Shown here in pieces: positions 1 to 4,996 of a DNA stretch of 20,030 nt (its first letter is position 1; every line of letters begins with the position of its first letter). Both the position numbers and the translations under genes were made by a program. This DNA comes from Bacteroidales bacterium UBA3290 (GTDB lineage Bacteria > Bacteroidota > Bacteroidia > Bacteroidales > UBA932). The notes under the pieces were generated by a model. That model saw only the letters and a list, made by a program, of their open reading frames with translations. It was not told the DNA's origin and ran no database searches. The DNA is taken from assembly GCA_002361615.1 (NCBI GenBank), contig DETK01000006.1:1-20030 (forward strand). The letters run 5' to 3'.

Positions 1-772
1 TGTCCTTGCTGTCGGCGGGAATCATGAAGAGCAGCATCGCATTGCGCTCGATATGGCGCAGGAAGCGCAGGCCCAGGCCTTTGCCTTCGTGGGCGCCCTC
101 GATGATGCCCGGGATGTCGGCCATGACGAACGACCGCTCGTCGTAGTAGCTGACGATGCCCAGCTGCGGTTCGAGCGTGGTGAAGGCATAATCGGCGATT
201 TTGGGCTTGGCCGCCGAGACGACGGAAAGCAGCGTCGATTTGCCGGCATTGGGGAATCCCACGAGTCCCACGTCGGCCAGGACCTTGAGCTCCAGCACGA
301 ACCAACCCTCCACGCCCGGCTCGCCCGGCTGGGCGAAGCGGGGCGTCTGGTTGGTCGCGCTCTTGAAATAGTTGTTGCCCAGGCCGCCGCGGCCGCCCCG
401 GCACAGGATCTTTTCCTCGCCGTCCTCGAGAATCTCAAAGAGGACTTCGCCCGTCTCGCCGTCACGGGCCACGGTGCCCAGCGGCACTTGCAAGACGATA
501 TCCGCGCCCTGCTTGCCGTGCTTGAGCTGTCCGCTGCCGGCGCCGCCGTCTTCGGCCTTGATGTGCTTCTTGTACTTGAGGTGGATCAGCGTCCACATCT
601 GCCGGTTGCCCCGCAGGATGATGTGGCCGCCCCGGCCGCCGTCACCGCCGTCCGGTCCGCCCTTGGGCACATACTTGGCCCGGTGAAGATGCATCGACCC
701 GTTCCCGCCGTCCCCGCTCTTGCAGAAGATGCGGACATAATCGATGAAGTTGGTGCCGGTCTCGAAGCTCAT
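1..772 (-). CDS. obg: GTPase Obg (CgtA/ObgE), 3' end cut off by window
   Basis: Obg is a conserved ribosome-associated GTPase that acts in late 50S subunit assembly. The first 257 residues are visible. The N-terminal Obg fold (about 1-160) has its typical glycine-rich stretches (GDGGNGS near 20-26, GGPDGGDGGRGG near 38-49, GGRGGLGN near 126-133). The G domain follows, with G1 GFPNAGKS (172-179), a TTLEPQLG switch region and G3 DIPG (219-222). ATG at 772-770 gives the family's usual N-terminus. The gene starts 18 bp after the stop of the hpt-adk fusion on the same strand, so the two are probably co-transcribed; hpt-adk-obg is a common order in Bacteroidales. The rest of the G domain and any C-terminal domain lie outside the window. 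The identification is secure. Confidence 0.96.
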   Translation of the reverse strand, partial: MSFETGTNFIDYVRIFCKSGDGGNGSMHLHRAKYVPKGGPDGGDGGRGGHIILRGNRQMWTLIHLKYKKHIKAEDGGAGSGQLKHGKQGADIVLQVPLGTVARDGETGEVLFEILEDGEEKILCRGGRGGLGNNYFKSATNQTPRFAQPGEPGVEGWFVLELKVLADVGLVGFPNAGKSTLLSVVSAAKPKIADYAFTTLEPQLGIVSYYDERSFVMADIPGIIEGAHEGKGLGLRFLRHIERNAMLLFMIPADSKD

Positions 773-790
773 GGTCGGAAAAGGAGAAGG

Positions 791-1924
791 TTATTTGTAT
801 TCTTCCATGACGGCGCAGATCTTGTCGAAGACCTCGTCGATGGTGCCCAGTCCGTCGATTTCCCGGTAGACACCCTTTCCTTTGTAATAGGCAATCACGG
901 GTTCCGTTTTGGCGTGGTAGGTGTCGATCCGGTTCTGGATGACCTCGGGCTTGGTGTCGTCCACGCGGTTCTCGACCTCTGCGCGGTGGCGGATGCGCTC
1001 GAACACCGTCTGGTCGGGAATCATCAGCGAGAGGACGGCGTCAACCTTCTTGCCGCGTTCGGCAAGCATGGCGTCCAGGTGTTCAGCCTGGGCCGTGGTG
1101 CGCGGGAATCCGTCGAAGATGAAGCCCTCCACGTCGGTGTGGGCGTCGAGCTCGGAGGCGATCATCCCTTCAACGACCTCGTCGGGGACGAGTTCGCCTT
1201 TGTCAATCAGGGTTTTGGCTTTGAGGCCAAGGGGCGTGCCGGCGGCGATTTCGCGGCGGAGCAGGTCGCCCGTCGAGACGTGGCGCAAGCCGAAGCGCTC
1301 GATCAGGCGTGCGGCCTGGGTGCCCTTGCCGGCACCCGGAGGGCCGAAAATGAGAAAATGTTTCATGGCTTGGGTTTTCCTATCGTCGAGAATGTAGATG
1401 TCCTTGTAGTTGCGGCCCAGCTGGTCGTAGTCCAGGCCGAAGCCCACGATGAAGCGGTTTTCGATCTCCATGGCCACGTAGTCGAGTTTGAGGTCCTTCT
1501 TATAGACTTCGGGCTTGAGCAGCATGGTGCAGATCTTCACGTCGGCGGCGCCGGCGTCGAGCAGGAGGGCGTGGAGGTCGGTGATGGTCTTGCCGGTATC
1601 GACGATGTCCTCCACGACGAGGACCGTCCGGCCTTTGATGGAAGAAGTCAGGCCCAGCACCTTGCGGGTGACGCCCGTGGAGAGCGTCCCTTCATAGGAA
1701 GAGAGCCGGATGCTCGAGAACTCGCAAGGGAAGGTGAGCCGTTTCATCAGTTCTCCCGTGAAGAGGATCGATCCGTTGAGGACGCACAGGATGATGGGCG
1801 TCCCGTCAAAATACTTGAAATCTTGGTTGATGCGTTCCGCTACGGCATCGATGGCCTTCTCCAGCCGCTCGTAGGGAATATAAGGTACGAAGTACCGGTC
1901 CTTGACCAGAATCCTTTTTTCCAT
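791..1924 (-). CDS. Fused hypoxanthine phosphoribosyltransferase-adenylate kinase
   Basis: One uninterrupted 377-residue frame holds two complete purine enzymes. Residues 1-~181 are a hypoxanthine phosphoribosyltransferase (purine base plus PRPP to nucleotide), with the PRPP-binding loop VLVVEDIVDTGKT at 101-113. Residues ~187-377 are an adenylate kinase (ATP + AMP to 2 ADP), with P-loop GPPGAGKGTQ (194-203), STGDLLR (217-223), DGFPRT (271-276) and a short LID without the zinc-finger insert. The linker is only about RKTQA, and a Met follows at 187 (codon at 1366-1364), so separate internal initiation of Adk is possible. In Bacteroides hpt and adk are normally adjacent separate genes; here no stop lies between them. 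ATG at 1924 is chosen. Both parts are likely active, since the visible motifs are intact. Confidence 0.93.
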   Translation of the reverse strand: MEKRILVKDRYFVPYIPYERLEKAIDAVAERINQDFKYFDGTPIILCVLNGSILFTGELMKRLTFPCEFSSIRLSSYEGTLSTGVTRKVLGLTSSIKGRTVLVVEDIVDTGKTITDLHALLLDAGAADVKICTMLLKPEVYKKDLKLDYVAMEIENRFIVGFGLDYDQLGRNYKDIYILDDRKTQAMKHFLIFGPPGAGKGTQAARLIERFGLRHVSTGDLLRREIAAGTPLGLKAKTLIDKGELVPDEVVEGMIASELDAHTDVEGFIFDGFPRTTAQAEHLDAMLAERGKKVDAVLSLMIPDQTVFERIRHRAEVENRVDDTKPEVIQNRIDTYHAKTEPVIAYYKGKGVYREIDGLGTIDEVFDKICAVMEEYK

Positions 1925-2023
1925 CGCTGATTTTTGTTACAATACGCGAAATTACGCATTATTTTTGATATAGGCACGGCCTCTTTCTAAGTTTAAATCT
2001 ACCTCGGCAACATCTTCTTCGAA

Positions 2024-2127
2024 CGCTTTTGCCCTCGTGCTCGCAGCTATCGGTCAAAAACCTTCCGCTTCAAAGCGGCATCAGCCGCTAGCCGAGACCA
2101 TTGTGTGAGCCGGTGTGCTAGCAGGCC
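2024..2127 (+). repeat. Direct repeat A, copy 1
   Basis: This 104-bp segment recurs at 2312-2416. The central ~55 bases, from GTGCTCGCAG through the shared CTAGC, differ at a single position; the outer parts show scattered substitutions and a small length difference. Inside is a compact hairpin, CCGCT-TCAA-AGCGG (2065-2078). Both copies end at TAGCAGGCC. The family is not one I recognise; its form suggests a dispersed extragenic repeat. Confidence 0.85.
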
Positions 2128-2187
2128 AAAAAGTTTGGACGCGAAAGCAACGTGAGAGGCGCCAGAGTGTCGTCGCGTCCTGTTTTT
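2128..2187. terminator. Terminator-like inverted repeat between the A repeats
   Basis: An 8-bp inverted repeat, GGACGCGA (2137-2144) and TCGCGTCC (2173-2180), is flanked by AAAAAGTTT on the left and TGTTTTT on the right, so it has the form of a bidirectional intrinsic terminator. The loop is long (28 nt), which weakens this call. No gene on either strand obviously ends here. It could therefore end an untranslated transcript started near 1973, or simply be the core of a repeat element. Confidence 0.4.
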
Positions 2188-2223
2188 CGCTCAAAATGGC
2201 CAAAATCACTCCACGACGACAAC

Positions 2224-2279
2224 GTAGCGCCCTTCAGATTGTCGTCGCGGCGAAACTAATCTGCTAACTGGGGCGCTAC
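2224..2279. repeat. Two-part hairpin in the repeat spacer
   Basis: The outer arms GTAGCGCCC (2224-2232) and GGGCGCTAC (2271-2279) pair perfectly over 9 bp. Inside them CAGATT (2235-2240) pairs with AATCTG (2258-2263). The 17-nt loop contains TGTCGTCGCG, which also occurs at 2169-2178, and its inverse CGACGACA lies at about 2214-2221. Two nested helices suggest an RNA fold or an extragenic palindromic element. No known family is recognised. Confidence 0.5.
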
Positions 2280-2311
2280 CTAGACCAGCTGCTGTTGTTC
2301 ATCGTTGGAAT

Positions 2312-2416
2312 CGCTTTTGCCCCAGTGCTCGCAGATATCGGTCAAAAACCTTCCGCTTCAAAGCGGCATCAGCCGCTAGCGGAGGCCGTTGTGCGGGCCC
2401 TGTGCGATAGCAGGCC
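2312..2416 (+). repeat. Direct repeat A, copy 2
   Basis: Second copy of the repeat at 2024-2127, same orientation, 184 bp after the end of copy 1. It carries the same CCGCT-TCAA-AGCGG hairpin and ends at TAGCAGGCC. On the minus strand it forms much of an open frame (2299-2538) whose translation is only repeat sequence and is not taken as a gene. Confidence 0.85.
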
Positions 2417-2428
2417 GTAGCGGCAGGT

Positions 2429-2443
2429 CTGGGCAGAGCCCAG
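2429..2443. repeat. Short GC-rich hairpin
   Basis: CTGGGC and GCCCAG form a 6-bp perfect stem around a 3-nt AGA loop. Flanking GT and AC could extend it with a bulge (2427-2448). It follows repeat A copy 2 and may belong to the same repeat cluster. No T-tract follows, so it is not called a terminator. Confidence 0.45.
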
Positions 2444-2517
2444 TAGACACAGATGGCCATGGGTTTTTGACTCGATATCTGACTCGCACTTGGTTCAAAA
2501 GCTAAACAGAGCCTGTC

Positions 2518-2538
2518 ATGCCCGGCTTGACCGGGCAT
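2518..2538. repeat. Perfect ATGCCCGG hairpin repeat
   Basis: ATGCCCGG (2518-2525), a CTTGA loop, then CCGGGCAT (2531-2538) form a perfect 8-bp stem. Sequences of this form (TCATGCCCGG-CTTGA-CCGGGCATCT) occur as dispersed intergenic repeats in many bacterial genomes and often cause false small proteins with MPGQAGHD-like starts, as they would here on the minus strand. Single copy within this window. Confidence 0.65.
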
Positions 2539-2556
2539 CTCATCGCCTTAAGTATG

Positions 2557-2654
2557 GGAAGCTGTTTCGTGACAGTGGATGCGACGATTTGCGAGGGGCA
2601 GTCCGCCCCTGCCGTGAGCGCATGAGGAATAGACACTGTCACGAAACGGCTTCC
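2557..2654. repeat. 98-bp inverted-repeat element (MITE-like or long hairpin)
   Basis: The ends are 21-bp inverted repeats (2557-2577 and 2634-2654) that match at 20 of 21 positions; each carries TTTCGTGACAGTG or its complement. In the middle AGGGGC (2594-2599) and GCCCCT (2605-2610) form an inner stem. The element has no coding capacity and ends 18 bp before the XRE promoter. Either it is a miniature mobile element without transposase, or it is a long hairpin acting on transcription. No clear target-site duplication was seen at the ends. Confidence 0.6.
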
Positions 2655-2672
2655 ACCATTCATGATAGGATT

Positions 2673-2704
2673 GTTGACAATGTAATATTATTTTATTACA
2701 TTTG
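2673..2704 (+). promoter_or_regulatory. Promoter of the XRE regulator
   Basis: GTTG (2673-2676), a 20-nt spacer, then TACATTTG (2697-2704) fit the Bacteroidota sigma consensus TTTG-N19-21-TAnnTTTG. Transcription would start near 2711, leaving a leader of about 16 nt before the ATG at 2727. The fit in both sequence and spacing supports 2727 as the true start. Confidence 0.8.
2681..2700. promoter_or_regulatory. Palindromic operator candidate in the XRE promoter
   Basis: TGTAATA-N6-TATTACA is a perfect 7-bp inverted repeat lying in the spacer and overlapping the -7 box. Its position suits a repressor site. The likely ligand is the XRE protein encoded just downstream (autoregulation), but this is inference. 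Confidence 0.55.
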
Positions 2705-2726
2705 TGCCAGATTAGATAGAAGAGCT

Positions 2727-2990
2727 ATGGCAAAGCTGGTTTTTGAAGAGAAAGGACCTGCCATTTTGGAGCAGATTGGGATGAGCAAGGCGGAGTTTGC
2801 CAGGCGGATGGGCATTCAACGCCAGAATGTGAATGTCTTGTTTACGACAAAGAATTTTGAGACCATCTTTCGGGCCGCCCAGGTGATGGGCGTACCGTTC
2901 AGTATGCTGGTCGGTTATTCTGAAGAACCTGACAGGGATGACATCCCGGGCGACGAGTCAGGTGCCGGTATAATAAAACAGGAGGCCTGA
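2727..2990 (+). CDS. Small XRE-type helix-turn-helix DNA-binding protein
   Basis: This 87-residue protein is a compact HTH regulator of the Cro/C1 (XRE) type. The HTH lies at about residues 18-50: a first helix around MSKAEFARRMGI, a recognition helix around RQNVNVLFTTKN, and then FETIFRAAQVMGVPFSMLVGY, the usual third and fourth helices. The C-terminal ~20 residues are acidic and probably disordered. The frame is open up to 2490, but the upstream part consists of repeat and promoter sequence, so ATG 2727 is used. It stands alone, behind its own promoter with a palindrome, and faces a candidate ncRNA gene on the other strand. The target genes are unknown; no toxin-like partner was seen next to it. 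Confidence 0.85.
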   Translation: MAKLVFEEKGPAILEQIGMSKAEFARRMGIQRQNVNVLFTTKNFETIFRAAQVMGVPFSMLVGYSEEPDRDDIPGDESGAGIIKQEA

Positions 2991-3003
2991 ATGACCTCCT
3001 GTT
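2971..3003 (-). terminator. Shared hairpin terminator of XRE gene and ncRNA
   Basis: AACAGGAGG (2977-2985) and CCTCCTGTT (2995-3003) form a perfect 9-bp stem with a 9-nt loop. On the minus strand it is followed by TTATTA (2976-2971), giving a good intrinsic terminator. On the plus strand the tail is AGATTTG, weaker, and the XRE stop codon lies in the loop. Confidence 0.7.
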
Positions 3004-3111
3004 AGATTTGCCCCAAGACTACGTGGCGGAATTACTTCTAGAGCGAGGGCCTCGCGGGCGGGGACTTTTGCGCGACTCGATTACCCATCCGTATCACGGT
3101 GTTACTGTCTC
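2971..3111 (-). ncRNA. Candidate small RNA, ~140 nt, function unknown
   Basis: On the minus strand a perfect promoter (3147-3116) and a T-tailed hairpin (3003-2971) bracket about 140 nt with no plausible reading frame. By hand the RNA can fold as a rod: 5' GAGAC pairs with 3' GUCUU (near 3021-3017), GUG with CAC, CGGA with UCCG, then an unpaired middle section, GAG with CUC, and an apical hairpin UCGCG/CGCGA. A GC-rich region with an internal bubble is reminiscent of 6S RNA, but no conserved 6S motif could be confirmed. It might instead be antisense to the XRE mRNA 3' end, since the two share the terminator hairpin. The promoter and terminator are seen directly; the gene is inferred. Confidence 0.6.
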
Positions 3112-3115
3112 GAGG

Positions 3116-3147
3116 CAAAGGTAGGAATAATCAAGGATACTCCCAAA
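3116..3147 (-). promoter_or_regulatory. Bacteroidota promoter reading left into candidate ncRNA
   Basis: Read on the minus strand: TTTG (3147-3144), exactly 20 nt, then TACCTTTG (3123-3116). This matches the full TTTG-N19-21-TAnnTTTG consensus and is among the best promoter matches in the window. The predicted start is near 3111. No protein gene lies downstream on this strand. Confidence 0.8.
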
Positions 3148-3184
3148 AAAAGAATCTTATGTTTTATTTAAAAAACCGAACGAT

Positions 3185-4996
3185 ATGTGCAGGAGATCTG
3201 GAGGGGCGGTTTGGGGTGCCCTCATTGTTTTTTTCTCGTTATTTTCGTGGGATGCCGAGGCGCAGGAGATCCTTCCTGAGCGGATCGCGGAGCTTGTCGA
3301 ACAGCTTTCTGAGCAGGGGATTCCGACGGAAGACCTCGTGTCGCGTTTTGAGAGGATGCTCAGGAATCCCCTCAATCTCAATGCGGTTTCGCGGGAGCAG
3401 TTGGAAGAGACGGGGCTGCTGACCCTTTTCCAGGTGGAGAGCCTTCTTGCCTGGCGGGAGCGCTACGGCGCGGTGCGCTCGTATGCGGAGTGGGCGCTGG
3501 TGGAGGGTTTTTCGCCGGAGGCAGTGGCGCAGTTGCGTCCCTTTTTCGTGCTGGGCGAGCCGGGTGGGCCCAGGCGGACGGAGCAGGACTATACGGCCCG
3601 GTTCAAGAAGAAGTGGGGGAAGGAAGGCTTCTCCCTGACAACGAAAGGGCTTTACGATTCGGAACTGTTCTCGGCGGGGGCCGTGATCGACAACGATCCG
3701 AAAGAGCGTTTTCCCGACTTCCTGTCGATTTCCGGCCGATACAAGCAGCTCTATGTGGGCGATTTCACTGCCCGTTTCGGGCAAGGACTTGTGCTCTGGA
3801 AGTCCTTTGCATTCACGGCTTTCGGGACACCGGCTTCCGTAGCGCGGCGAGGTGGGGGGCTGCAGTGCTACCATTCTGCCGGCGAATCGAATTTCTTCCG
3901 TGGCATCGGTTACAGCCGCGCCTTCGGCCGGCTGACCGCCACGGCTTTCGTTTCGTACAACGCCCTTGATGCCAGGATTGTGGACGGACGCTACACATCG
4001 TTGCCGACCGATGGCCTTCATGCTACAGAAGCGGAGCGGGCGCGGCGGCATACGATGCACGAGCTGGTGGCGGGGGCGAACGCGACGCTGACGGCTGGCC
4101 GCTGGCGTTTCGGCGTCACAGGCGCGGCGTACCGTTACGACAAAGCCAATGGCCGCCGGGTGCAGGATTACAACCGTTATCAGCAGTACGATGGCCTTTG
4201 GGGGAATCTCGGTTTCGATGTGTATGGCTCATTGGGCAGCCTGCGGCTGTTCGGCGAGGCGGCGGTCGATGCTCACGGAGCGCCGGCGGCGATTGCGGGC
4301 GCTGTCTGGAGTCCGTCGTACGGTTTTGAGACCAGCCTGACTGCCCGTTGCTATGCACCGGCCTACATTGCCACGCACGCCGGCGCCTTGTCCTCGCTCA
4401 GCAGCGTCTCCAACCAGATCGGTGCGCTTTACGCGCTGCAGCTGATCCAGGGCGGCTGGACCTTCCGCCTCCATACGGACGTGGCGTGGCATCCTGTGGA
4501 ACGCTTCCGCCAGGAAGCCGGTTCCTGGCGTGTCAAAGGCCGGCTGCAGCTAGTTTACGACTTCCCATCCGGTGCGCAGATCGAGAGCCGTCTCTCCTGG
4601 AGCGAACGGCTCAAGGGCGTGCTCAGCGTTCGCGTGCCGCTGGGTGGAAGCTGGACGGTGGCAGCCCGCGCCGACGCGAACCGCGGCGGCGTGGGCGGGT
4701 ACGTGGATGTCCGCTTCAAACCGGCCCGTCGCTGGGACTTGTCAGCCCGGGTAACGCTCTGGCAGACGGAAGACTGGGACGCCCGCCTGAGTTTCTACGA
4801 ACGGGGTGTGCCGCAGAGTTTTTCGGTCGAGTCGTATGCCGGAAAAGGCGTCGGGGCGTACCTGCTGGCAGGTTACGCCCCGACGCGTCAGGTCGAAATG
4901 TGGCTGAAGGTCCAGCAGGGCTACATCGCCTACTTCGTGCGGATCTTCATACCCGGACGGATGACGCTCCTGGCGTTCAGTCCGTTGAGTTTATAA
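3185..4996 (+). CDS. Secreted helix-hairpin-helix / outer-membrane beta-barrel protein
   Basis: A 603-residue protein with a signal peptide (hydrophobic 8-22, likely cut after AEA near 26) and a helix-hairpin-helix region at about 60-122 (NPLNLNAVSREQLEETGLLTL, then RYGAVRSYAEWALVEGF). The long C-terminal part (from ~130) has alternating aromatic/polar strands typical of an outer-membrane barrel (LYVGDFTARFGQGLVLWK, FFRGIGYSRAFG). This fits the Bacteroidota family of HHH-domain proteins with barrels, whose function is unclear; a role in DNA or envelope transport is only a guess. The last ~22 codons lie inside the convergent mltD gene, and the ending lacks a clear terminal strand with aromatic C-terminus, so the native 3' end may have been lost. 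No good promoter was found upstream; TATGTTTT at 3158-3165 is a weak -7 candidate. Confidence 0.75.
   Translation: MCRRSGGAVWGALIVFFSLFSWDAEAQEILPERIAELVEQLSEQGIPTEDLVSRFERMLRNPLNLNAVSREQLEETGLLTLFQVESLLAWRERYGAVRSYAEWALVEGFSPEAVAQLRPFFVLGEPGGPRRTEQDYTARFKKKWGKEGFSLTTKGLYDSELFSAGAVIDNDPKERFPDFLSISGRYKQLYVGDFTARFGQGLVLWKSFAFTAFGTPASVARRGGGLQCYHSAGESNFFRGIGYSRAFGRLTATAFVSYNALDARIVDGRYTSLPTDGLHATEAERARRHTMHELVAGANATLTAGRWRFGVTGAAYRYDKANGRRVQDYNRYQQYDGLWGNLGFDVYGSLGSLRLFGEAAVDAHGAPAAIAGAVWSPSYGFETSLTARCYAPAYIATHAGALSSLSSVSNQIGALYALQLIQGGWTFRLHTDVAWHPVERFRQEAGSWRVKGRLQLVYDFPSGAQIESRLSWSERLKGVLSVRVPLGGSWTVAARADANRGGVGGYVDVRFKPARRWDLSARVTLWQTEDWDARLSFYERGVPQSFSVESYAGKGVGAYLLAGYAPTRQVEMWLKVQQGYIAYFVRIFIPGRMTLLAFSPLSL

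Larger units (their letters stand above)
1925..2726. other. 802-bp gene-free spacer filled with repeats
   Basis: No convincing gene lies between the divergent hpt-adk and XRE genes. The open frames here are short, rich in Arg/Ala/Pro and built from repeat sequence. The spacer holds, in order, two copies of a ~105-bp direct repeat (2024-2127 and 2312-2416), a terminator-like inverted repeat (2128-2187), a two-part hairpin (2224-2279), a GC-rich hairpin (2429-2443), a short perfect hairpin (2518-2538), and a 98-bp inverted-repeat element (2557-2654). The XRE promoter follows. A weak -7-like TAATTTCG for hpt-adk lies at 1954-1947 on the minus strand. The density of repeats suggests a site that tolerates repeat insertion, or structured untranslated RNA. 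Confidence 0.7.

Noticed and set aside
53..1930. Long open frame (625 codons) on the plus strand
   Set aside because: It is antisense to the clear obg and hpt-adk genes; high GC leaves few stops. The translation shows no known domain.
2299..2538. Minus-strand frame of 79 codons in the repeat spacer
   Set aside because: It consists of repeat A copy 2 and the ATGCCCGG hairpin; no promoter, no domain.
2490..2726. N-terminal extension of the XRE protein
   Set aside because: The frame is open, but it covers the hairpin element and a good promoter; the HTH protein starts properly at 2727.
3003..3010. TAGATTTG as a plus-strand promoter -7 box for the HHH gene
   Set aside because: Exact -7 match, but no -33 box and it is 175 bp from the gene, within the candidate ncRNA.
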